DNA of 43,493 bases from Gammaproteobacteria bacterium. GTDB taxonomy: Bacteria > Pseudomonadota > Gammaproteobacteria > Steroidobacterales > GCA-2729495. The stretch's first letter is position 1. Each line of letters starts with the position of its first letter. The position numbers were made by a program, and so were the translations under genes. Below are positions 17,219 through 24,329 of the stretch, piece after piece. Location: NCBI GenBank assembly GCA_029245525.1, contig JAQWPD010000101.1, forward strand, positions 111,197 through 154,689. Reading direction: 5' to 3'. The notes under the pieces were generated by a model, which saw nothing but the letters and a program-made list of their open reading frames with translations, had not been told where the DNA came from and searched no databases.

Positions 17219-18267
17219 GACCGATATTTCGACTCTATCCGTCCCTCTCCGGTACCTTGCCCATCGTTCCTATTGCCGATATTCCAACGCCGGTGAATCG
17301 ATTGCGAGGGCTCAGCGAACACCTGAATGCTGACATCTGGCTCAAACATGATGAACTTACCGGAGAACTCTATGGCGGCAACAAGGTTCGCAAGCTGGAG
17401 TTTTTGCTTGCCGATGCTCTGAAACAGGGGTGCACTGATGTAATTACCTATGGTGCAGCTGGCTCAAATCATGCCCTTGCTACCTCTATCTATGCGCAAC
17501 AATATGGCCTGAGCTGCCATGTTGTGATCACCGACCAACCTAACTCACCCAAAGTCGGTAAGGCTTTGGCTTATCACCTTCAGCTCGGCACTCATCTTAT
17601 TTATGCCGGCAATTATCCGGAGGTGCTTGCTGCCGCTGCAGAGATTAAACAGCGACTGGAGACAGATGAACGCAGGTTTTACGACATTCCCTTCGGAGGT
17701 TCATCGGCAATAGGTACCATTGGTTTCGTTAATGCCGGACTTGAGCTTGCAGCGCAAATTGTTGCGGGCGACATGCCCAAGCCTGACAGGATCTATCTTG
17801 CCTGCGGAACCTCGGGCAGCGTGACCGGACTCAGCCTCGGTTTACGACTGGCAGGTATCAGCGGTCTAATTATTGCCACTCAGGTAACAGCAGAGGCAAT
17901 CAGCGGCCCGGCGGCTCACTGCCGGCTGTTCAACGACACAAATTTATTGCTGCACACACTGGATAACGCAATACCACTGCTCAAAGATCCGCGCAGTAAT
18001 GTCATGCACCGTGATGATGAATTCGGCACAGGCTACGCGCACGAAACCGCTAGCGCCGCAGATGCCGTGCAATTAATGGCTCGCACAGAAGATGTGCATC
18101 TTGAAACAACCTACACTGGTAAAGCGCTGGCTGCATTAGCCAAAGACTCACTAACCGGAACCACGCTATTCTGGAACACGTACAACTCGCAACCATACAA
18201 AGAAGCTGATAACCGAGCTAGCGCAGCTTTGCCGCCAGAGCTGCGGAAATATATTCACACCAGCTGA
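17215..18267 (+). CDS. PLP-dependent ACC deaminase / D-cysteine desulfhydrase family enzyme
   Basis: A 350-aa fold-type II PLP enzyme beginning at GTG 17215, which overlaps the CapA-like stop by 4 bases (GTGA). The PLP-binding lysine is K57 in GGNKVRKLEF. The substrate-side loop is GAAGSNHAL (S84-N85-H86), and the phosphate-binding glycine loop is ACGTSGSVTG. The family includes 1-aminocyclopropane-1-carboxylate deaminase and D-cysteine desulfhydrase, both releasing ammonia and an alpha-keto acid. The S-N-H form is more typical of D-Cys desulfhydrases than true ACC deaminases, so I prefer that reading with caution. Coupling to an envelope lipoprotein suggests a role in D-amino-acid or cell-wall metabolism (inferred). 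Confidence 0.8.
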   Translation: MRPIFRLYPSLSGTLPIVPIADIPTPVNRLRGLSEHLNADIWLKHDELTGELYGGNKVRKLEFLLADALKQGCTDVITYGAAGSNHALATSIYAQQYGLSCHVVITDQPNSPKVGKALAYHLQLGTHLIYAGNYPEVLAAAAEIKQRLETDERRFYDIPFGGSSAIGTIGFVNAGLELAAQIVAGDMPKPDRIYLACGTSGSVTGLSLGLRLAGISGLIIATQVTAEAISGPAAHCRLFNDTNLLLHTLDNAIPLLKDPRSNVMHRDDEFGTGYAHETASAADAVQLMARTEDVHLETTYTGKALAALAKDSLTGTTLFWNTYNSQPYKEADNRASAALPPELRKYIHTS

Positions 18268-18304
18268 AACGGATAATGATCGCTGACTCATTCGCCGGCG
18301 CCAC

Positions 18305-19651
18305 TCATTCTGCAGCTTTCTCTATTAGTGCGTAGTAGAAGCCATCACTGTCAAGTGGATTGCCCGGCAGCAACTGATGCCCCGGACCCGTGTGCGTGGC
18401 AGCAACATGTTCTAGCCGGTCTACAGGCAGCACGCGGGCCTCTGAATGAGCTTGCAGAAAAGTTGCAACCACACTTTGGTTTTCAATCGGCAACACAGAG
18501 CATGTGGTGTACAACAATTGCCCGCCCGGCTTAAGGACCAACCATAAAGCTGCCAGCATGCGCTTCTGCAAATCAGCTAGCGCAGAGATATCGCTATCGC
18601 GCCGAAGTAACGGAATATCTGGATGACGGCGAATGACCCCGGTTGCCGAGCAAGGGGCGTCCAGCAGCACACGGTCAAACAGCTCACCATCCCACCATCC
18701 CTCAGGCGCTGCCGCATCGCCCACCACCAACGTAGCGTTTGCACCAATCCGCTCAAGGTTCTCAGTAATACGTTGCATGCGCTCAGCGGAGTGATCGAGA
18801 GCCGTAATATCAGCGCCATAAGCACTCCGTTCGGCCAGATGCCCGGTCTTACCACCTGGTGCAGCGCACGCGTCGAGTATTTTTTCACCTGGTTTTGGCG
18901 ACATAATAGTTGCCGCCAATTGCGCGGCAATATCCTGAACGCTGCTATGGCCCGACCCAAACCCTGGCAGCATCTCCACACGCACAGCCGACTCAAGCTT
19001 TAGTGAACCCGGACAAACATCTGAAGATTCAGCCGACAAATTAATGCCGGTTTTCAGCTGCTGCTGATAATCAGACACAGAAGTGCGTTGCTGATTCACG
19101 CGGATCCACATCGGTGCCTGCAGGTTGCTCGCGGCAGCAATCGCTTCCCAGGTGTCGGGCCAACTGCTGCGCAGGTGATCTAACAACCAAACGGGCAATC
19201 GATAGCGGGCGGCGGGCTCCTGCATTGCCGCTTTAAGCAACACGTCGCGCTGACGTAAAAAATTGCGCAGCACCGCATTCACTAACCCGCGGGCATGTGG
19301 GCGGCCCAGCACTGCAGCAGCATCGACAGACGCAGACACCACGGCAAAATCCGGTTGGTCGGACTCAAGTAACTGAAACAAGCTGACCGACAAAAGCGAT
19401 TCCAGAACAAGATCTTTTTTCTTCACTGGCTTGCTTAACAGCTTCGAAATTAAGTATTGATGCAACCAATGACCACGCAACGCGCCATAGACCAGCGCCT
19501 TAACTAACGTGACATCCCGAGGGCTCAGGGGCTCTGTCAGACATTCGGGAATAACCTGCTCAAGAGAGCGCCCGTTATGAATAACTGCGTCGACCGCTGC
19601 AGCGGCAGCGGCCCGGCTGGCAGCGCCAATTTTTCCGGCCGAAGCGCTCAT
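18305..19651 (-). CDS. rsmB: 16S rRNA (cytosine967-C5)-methyltransferase RsmB
   Basis: A 448-aa protein. The N-terminal NusB-like RNA-binding domain (residues 1-~140) includes SRAAAAAAVDAVIHNGRS. The SAM-binding motif is LDACAAPGGKTGHLAE, the catalytic core is LDAPCSATGVIRRHPD, and the second catalytic Cys is in YTTCSVLPIENQ, as expected for m5C RNA methyltransferases using two cysteines. It methylates C967 of 16S rRNA. Its start overlaps the fmt stop by 4 bases (ATGA), and def lies upstream, so def-fmt-rsmB is one leftward operon as in many gammaproteobacteria. trkA, often the next gene, is absent; the PLP gene converges from the other side. Confidence 0.96.
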   Translation of the reverse strand: MSASAGKIGAASRAAAAAAVDAVIHNGRSLEQVIPECLTEPLSPRDVTLVKALVYGALRGHWLHQYLISKLLSKPVKKKDLVLESLLSVSLFQLLESDQPDFAVVSASVDAAAVLGRPHARGLVNAVLRNFLRQRDVLLKAAMQEPAARYRLPVWLLDHLRSSWPDTWEAIAAASNLQAPMWIRVNQQRTSVSDYQQQLKTGINLSAESSDVCPGSLKLESAVRVEMLPGFGSGHSSVQDIAAQLAATIMSPKPGEKILDACAAPGGKTGHLAERSAYGADITALDHSAERMQRITENLERIGANATLVVGDAAAPEGWWDGELFDRVLLDAPCSATGVIRRHPDIPLLRRDSDISALADLQKRMLAALWLVLKPGGQLLYTTCSVLPIENQSVVATFLQAHSEARVLPVDRLEHVAATHTGPGHQLLPGNPLDSDGFYYALIEKAAE

Positions 19652-20580
19652 ACGCCCAACACCGTGCCAGACAGATCTCGGACTCCGGGCAACTCCTGAA
19701 TGGCCACTCGTGGCTTACCCGGCAGCTGTACTTCCTGAAGAATCAACACACCGCTGCCTGCCTGCACAACCAGACCGGCGGCACTCAGCTCAATAACTTC
19801 GCCGGGATGGCCCTGATCGATGAGCCCATCATCGGTAATTGCGCGCCAGACTCGGAACTGCTGACCATTGAGCAACGTCTGCGCCACCGGCCATGGGTTA
19901 AACGCCCTAACCCGCTGAGCAATTTCAGTCGCACTTAATACCCAGTCGATGTTGGCCTCGGCCTTGGCTATTTTGCCCGCGTAGCTTGCGCCATCGTCAG
20001 CCTGAGCCTGCGGTGTCAGCTTATCAGCAGCCAAAGCCGGAAGGCCTCGCATCAGCAAATCCTGTCCAATATCCGCCAGACGTGCCGTGAGCTCACCGGT
20101 GGTTTCGTAAGAACCTATATCGGTTTTTTCTGTAAGCAAAACCGGGCCAGTGTCCAAACCTGCTTCCATCTGCATCAGGCAAATACCAGTCATCGCATCA
20201 CCCTCAAGAATTGCGGCCTGCACAGGTGCCGCACCACGATGGCGTGGCAATAAGGAGGCATGCAGATTCACGCAACCGTATCTGGGTATGTCGAGCACTG
20301 TTTGCGGAAGGATGAGGCCGTAAGCAACCACTACCATGCAATCGGGACGCAGATCGCACAGCTGCTGCTGCACGGCTTTGTCCCGCAATGACTGGGGCTG
20401 CAACACGAGGAGACGGTTCGCTTCGGCAAGCACTTTAACCGGAGGCGGGGTGAGTTTCCGCCCACGCCCAGCAGGCCGGTCGGGTTGAGTTAGCACCGCA
20501 ACCACATTGTGATCGGAATTGATTAGCGCCTGCAGCGCCGGCACGGCGAATTCGGGTGAGCCAGCATAAATAATACGCAT
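19648..20580 (-). CDS. fmt: Methionyl-tRNA formyltransferase
   Basis: A 310-aa enzyme of usual size. The N-terminal formyl-THF transferase fold has the signature VNLHASLLPRHRGAAP with catalytic N105 and H107; D143 lies in GLDTGPVL. The loop LTQPDRPAGRGRKL is also typical, and the C-terminal OB-like domain carries FNPWPVA. It formylates initiator Met-tRNA using 10-formyltetrahydrofolate. It overlaps rsmB by 4 bases and follows def by 75 bp, so formylation and deformylation enzymes are made together. Confidence 0.97.
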   Translation of the reverse strand: MRIIYAGSPEFAVPALQALINSDHNVVAVLTQPDRPAGRGRKLTPPPVKVLAEANRLLVLQPQSLRDKAVQQQLCDLRPDCMVVVAYGLILPQTVLDIPRYGCVNLHASLLPRHRGAAPVQAAILEGDAMTGICLMQMEAGLDTGPVLLTEKTDIGSYETTGELTARLADIGQDLLMRGLPALAADKLTPQAQADDGASYAGKIAKAEANIDWVLSATEIAQRVRAFNPWPVAQTLLNGQQFRVWRAITDDGLIDQGHPGEVIELSAAGLVVQAGSGVLILQEVQLPGKPRVAIQELPGVRDLSGTVLGV

Positions 20581-20655
20581 CAGTTATTCCTGGTGCCGTC
20601 AGCTGCTGCCTGGGCCAGTGTTGGTTCTAATAATCGGCGTTCAGTTTGCACCGAA

Positions 20656-21168
20656 TCATGCAGTCACCGATGCCTGTTTTTGCGCCTTAACAAGTTTCTT
20701 TTTAAGGCGCTGCCGTTTTAGCTCGGAAAGGTAGTCAACAAATAACTTCCCATCGAGGTGATCTATTTCATGCTGAATACAAACGGCCAACAGACCCTCT
20801 GCGTCCATGTCAAATGAATTGCCGTCGCGATCGAGCGCACGAACCCGTATATGCTGCGCACGCTCAATGCCTTCGTATACGCCAGGCACTGATAAGCAAC
20901 CTTCCTCACTTATTTCAGCGCCATCGCGGGCAATAATTTCCGGATTAATAAAGCACATCGACTGGCTCTGGTCATCAGACACATCCAAAACCAGCAGGCG
21001 CTGATGAACATCAACCTGAGTTGCCGCTAAACCGATGCCGGGCGCGGCATACATGGTTTCAAATAGGTCATCCACCAACTGCCGGATAGTGTCGTTCACC
21101 GCAGCAACGGGCGCAGCCTTAATCCGCAGACGCGGATGGGGGTACTCGAGTATTGTTAGTAAAGCCAT
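20656..21168 (-). CDS. def: Peptide deformylase
   Basis: A 170-aa metalloenzyme with all three motifs: GIGLAATQ (44-51), EEGCLS (88-93, metal ligand C91) and QHEIDHL (132-138, ligands H133 and H137, catalytic E134). It removes the formyl group from nascent proteins in the cytosol. It is first in the def-fmt-rsmB operon and diverges from the LysM gene across 201 bp, so its promoter lies in 21169-21369. Confidence 0.97.
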   Translation of the reverse strand: MALLTILEYPHPRLRIKAAPVAAVNDTIRQLVDDLFETMYAAPGIGLAATQVDVHQRLLVLDVSDDQSQSMCFINPEIIARDGAEISEEGCLSVPGVYEGIERAQHIRVRALDRDGNSFDMDAEGLLAVCIQHEIDHLDGKLFVDYLSELKRQRLKKKLVKAQKQASVTA

Positions 21169-21353
21169 GAATTCCCTAAAACATTTACTGCTTAAAGCTA
21201 TAATTTGGCGCTAATATTATGCTATATCAGCAGGTAGTTACGGTAGAACCCAATTATTTGATGTTGGTGTTATAGACTAAGTCACAGTTTAACTGCGCCC
21301 AGATGTGCAGAATTATAGCAGCGCCGACGTGCTGCGCATTATGGAATTGAGCT

Positions 21354-21359
21354 AAGGGA
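21354..21359 (+). promoter_or_regulatory. Ribosome-binding site that sets the LysM gene start
   Basis: AAGGGA ends 10 bases before ATG 21370 but only 4 before the in-frame GTG at 21364, so ATG 21370 is preferred. Confidence 0.5.
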
Positions 21360-21369
21360 TGATGTGCCC

Positions 21370-22464
21370 ATGAAAATGTTTTCGACAAGGCCGCTCAGCT
21401 GGTTTGGCCTTCTGGCTGCAACGCTGCTTATTGGCAACACTGTTATTGCGGCCACCCCGTTTAGTGTTTCGGCTGCTGCGCAATCTGGCACCGTAGTCGA
21501 GGTGGTGCTTAACGCCGACCACCCAGAGCGCTACACCGTGGTCAAAGGCGACACGCTGTGGGATATATCGGCAATGTTTCTCCGTGATCCGTGGCTGTGG
21601 CCCGAAATCTGGGACGTGAATCCGCAGATAGAAAATCCACACCTTATTTACCCCGGCGATGTGCTCACGCTGGTCTGGCTCGAAGGCAAGCCGAAGATCA
21701 TTATTCAACGCAGCGGCACCAGTGAGAAAATTGTCCCCGGAGTCCGGGTGAACAGTGCCGATGCGGCAATCGCGACTATACCGTTTGATCGGATTTCGGC
21801 ATTTTTGAGTCGTGCCGGTGTTGCCAGCAAACAGGAGATGCAAAAGCTGCCGTACATTGCAGCGTTAAGGAATGCCATGATTGCCGGTGCTGGCGATGAG
21901 GTTTACGTCCGCGGCCTGAAAAACCCGCAGATTGGCGAGGTGTATCGTGTGATTCGACAGGGCGATAAAGTCGTCGATCCGGAGACCAATGATCGTCTGG
22001 GCTACGAAATTATTTATATCGGCTCTGGCACCATTGTTAGCAACGGCGATACAGCTAAGATGATGTTGAACGATACAACCCGCGAAGCCAAAGAAGGCGA
22101 CCGGGTAATAAAAGTCGATACTTTGCCGCCGCTGAACTTTTATCCTCGATCTCCCGAAACGGAGACAGAGGGTCAGATTATTTCGGTGAAAGACGGTGTC
22201 TCTCGTATCGGTCAGTATCAGATGGTCCTCATCAATCGGGGGCTTGAGCATGGCATGGAGCCGGGGTATGTGCTGTCGATCTGGCAGCCCGGCAAAGAGG
22301 TCTACGACAGAAAAGTTTCCAGTGGTATGAGTAAAAAATTCATGTTGCCTGATGAGCGTATCGGCATTCTAATGGTCCTTAAGCCCATGGAGACATCGAG
22401 CTACGCACTGGTGATGGAAGCTTACAGCGAAATCCGGACAGGAGATCGGCTGCGCAATCCGTAA
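21370..22464 (+). CDS. tsaP: LysM peptidoglycan-binding protein, TsaP-like
   Basis: A 364-aa secreted protein. Residues 1-~28 are a signal peptide ending in IAATP. A LysM domain follows at about 55-100 (YTVVKGDTLWDISAMFL ... HLIYPGDVLTL), which binds peptidoglycan. The rest is a ~260-residue beta-rich region (GDEVYVRGL, GEVYRVIRQGD, EGDRVIKVD, EPGYVLSIWQPG) resembling the FlgT-C-like part of TsaP. In Neisseria, TsaP ties the type IV pilus secretin PilQ to the cell wall. The gene sits just before dprA and divergent from def, as in Pseudomonas. DprA linkage fits a pilus/DNA-uptake theme. The family is clear; the pilus role is by homology only. Confidence 0.78.
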   Translation: MKMFSTRPLSWFGLLAATLLIGNTVIAATPFSVSAAAQSGTVVEVVLNADHPERYTVVKGDTLWDISAMFLRDPWLWPEIWDVNPQIENPHLIYPGDVLTLVWLEGKPKIIIQRSGTSEKIVPGVRVNSADAAIATIPFDRISAFLSRAGVASKQEMQKLPYIAALRNAMIAGAGDEVYVRGLKNPQIGEVYRVIRQGDKVVDPETNDRLGYEIIYIGSGTIVSNGDTAKMMLNDTTREAKEGDRVIKVDTLPPLNFYPRSPETETEGQIISVKDGVSRIGQYQMVLINRGLEHGMEPGYVLSIWQPGKEVYDRKVSSGMSKKFMLPDERIGILMVLKPMETSSYALVMEAYSEIRTGDRLRNP

Positions 22465-22491
22465 GCGGCTTTCTCTTACCGTATTGCGCAC

Positions 22492-22522
22492 ACGCCCGGC
22501 CTCTTGGTTCGGGCGTTTTCTT
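22492..22522 (+). terminator. Rho-independent terminator after the tsaP-like gene
   Basis: ACGCCCG at 22492-22498 pairs with CGGGCGT at 22510-22516 around an 11-base loop, followed by a TTTTC tail. It lies 28 bp past the stop of the LysM gene and before dprA, so much of dprA transcription probably starts separately or by read-through. Confidence 0.75.
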
Positions 22523-22592
22523 TAGGAGAGCGGCGCTAACACAGCGACGGCTGCAGTCTAAGTTTAGGCGGGTAAATGGCAGAGGCGTATCA

Positions 22593-23732
22593 ATGAGCAC
22601 AAGCACGCAGGTAGCGGGATGGTTGCACTTAGCCCTCGCGCCAGGATTAGGTCCGGCAGCTCTCACCCGGCTGCTGGCCAGCTTCGACAGCGTTACTGAA
22701 ATCTGCAATCAATCCGCTTCAACACTGATGGAAGGTGGCTTAAGTGCCGCCACTGCAAACGCTATTATTGATCCTGATGTTCGCCGGTTAGCCATGGCAG
22801 AACGTTGGTTAACCCACGATGCGCACCATCTTATTTGCTGGAATCACGTCGACTACCCACCGCTGCTTAAAGACGCTGCCCAGAGCCCGTTCGCGCTTTT
22901 TGTGGTGGGTAACCCAGTGTTGCTCAGTCTGCCGCAAATTGCGATTGTTGGTAGCCGAAGTGCTACAGCCAACGGCGTCGAAACCGCCTCGCTATTTGCC
23001 CGGCATCTCAGCAACAGCGGCTTTACGGTGACCAGTGGACTGGCACTCGGCATTGATAGCGCTGCGCATCGTGCCTGCGTAGAACAGAGCAAACCGACTG
23101 TCGCTGTTTGCGGCACCGGCCTAGATAGGGTATATCCGGCAAAAAATGCGACGCTTGCCGCCGCAATAGAACAATGTGGCGCATTAGTCAGCGAGTTCCC
23201 GCCGGGGGTCGAACCGCACAAAGATCACTTTCCGCGCCGCAATCGAATCATTAGCGGCTTGTCGCTGGGCACGTTGGTGGTCGAGGCGGGTATCCACAGC
23301 GGTGCGCTCATCACAGCAGGCTATGCTGCAGAGCAAGGCAGGGAGGTATTCGCTATTCCCGGCTCTATCCACAGTCCCCAGAGCAAAGGCTGTCATCGGC
23401 TGATCAAACAAGGCGCCAAGATGGTCGAAGCCGCTGCCGACATTATTGAAGAGCTCGCACCACAGGCCATTGCGCGCTTGCGGGAAACCCAGTCAGGGGG
23501 CGAAGAGCTGAGGCGTGAGCCAAATAAGCCCGCAGATAGCGCAATAACCGCAGGTTATGAAAAACTGCTGGCGGCAATGGGCTGGGATCCGGTCAGTGTT
23601 GACGGGCTGGTTAAGCGCTGTGGATTGACGGCAGCAGAGGTTTCATCCATGCTTCTAATACTGGAGCTGGAAGGTCAAATAGAATCGCTTTCGGGCGGGC
23701 GCTACCAGCGAAAAGGCACAAAGCAGCAATAA
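22593..23732 (+). CDS. dprA: DNA-processing protein DprA
   Basis: A 379-aa protein. The N-terminal helix-hairpin region begins LHLALAPGLGPAALTRLL. The Rossmann-like core holds IAIVGSRSATANGVETA, FTVTSGLALGIDSAAHR, PTVAVCGTGLDRVYPAKN and FPRRNRIISGLSLGTLVVEA, all diagnostic. The C terminus is a winged-helix domain (DPVSVDGLVKRCGLTAAEVSSML). DprA loads RecA on incoming single-stranded DNA during natural transformation and is present even in bacteria not known to be competent. It is followed by smg after 13 bp, and topA next, a conserved gammaproteobacterial order. Confidence 0.95.
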   Translation: MSTSTQVAGWLHLALAPGLGPAALTRLLASFDSVTEICNQSASTLMEGGLSAATANAIIDPDVRRLAMAERWLTHDAHHLICWNHVDYPPLLKDAAQSPFALFVVGNPVLLSLPQIAIVGSRSATANGVETASLFARHLSNSGFTVTSGLALGIDSAAHRACVEQSKPTVAVCGTGLDRVYPAKNATLAAAIEQCGALVSEFPPGVEPHKDHFPRRNRIISGLSLGTLVVEAGIHSGALITAGYAAEQGREVFAIPGSIHSPQSKGCHRLIKQGAKMVEAAADIIEELAPQAIARLRETQSGGEELRREPNKPADSAITAGYEKLLAAMGWDPVSVDGLVKRCGLTAAEVSSMLLILELEGQIESLSGGRYQRKGTKQQ

Positions 23733-23745
23733 AGGGTTAGTTTTA

Positions 23746-24216
23746 ATGGGTGAAACAGTACTTGACGTCCTCATGTATATGTTCGAAAACTTCTCAGCAG
23801 AGGAGCAAGAACCCGATCATGCGATATTGCGTGAAGAACTCCTGACGGCTGGATTTGCTGAAATGCAGGTTGATCGCGCACTCGACTGGTTGGAGCAACT
23901 GACTGAGGGCAATGGTCGCCCATTCGCCAATCAGCCTCTGAACCGATCTTCACGCTTATTCAGCCGTTTTGAAATGACCCGACTGGATACAGAATGTCGC
24001 GGATATATTATTTATCTGGAGCAAGTTGGCATCCTGTCAGCCATGCAACGTGAGCTCATTATAGATCGCGTCATGGCTCTAGATTCAGCGGAAATTGATG
24101 TAGAACATGTCAAGTGGGTGGTCCTTATGGTGCTGTTCAGCCAGCCGGGTGAAGAGGCGGCATTCGCAAGAATGGAAGACCTTGTATTTGACGAACATGA
24201 AGGTACCGTGCACTAA
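23746..24216 (+). CDS. smg: Smg-family protein (DUF494)
   Basis: A 156-aa acidic, mainly helical protein beginning MGETVLDVLMYMFENFS, the characteristic Smg start. It also holds REELLTAGFAEMQVDRALDWLEQL and RGYIIYLEQVGILS, the usual conserved blocks. The function is unknown. It is nearly always located between dprA and topA, as here, and probably shares dprA transcription. No signal peptide or membrane segment is visible. Confidence 0.93.
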   Translation: MGETVLDVLMYMFENFSAEEQEPDHAILREELLTAGFAEMQVDRALDWLEQLTEGNGRPFANQPLNRSSRLFSRFEMTRLDTECRGYIIYLEQVGILSAMQRELIIDRVMALDSAEIDVEHVKWVVLMVLFSQPGEEAAFARMEDLVFDEHEGTVH

Positions 24217-24251
24217 TACAGAAATACAGAATCACTTTTTGGTATAACCTG

Positions 24252-24272
24252 AACCGCGACATTGTCGCGGTT
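24252..24272 (+). terminator. Perfect 9-bp hairpin between smg and topA
   Basis: AACCGCGAC (24252-24260) pairs exactly with GTCGCGGTT (24264-24272) around an ATT loop. It is followed by TTCGCATTT rather than a clean T run, so it may be a terminator for dprA-smg or a regulatory hairpin in the topA leader. Confidence 0.55.
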
Positions 24273-24329
24273 TCGCATTTATAGCGTCAGCAAATCGTAG
24301 CCATCAAAACAGGCCAGAGCACCAATATA

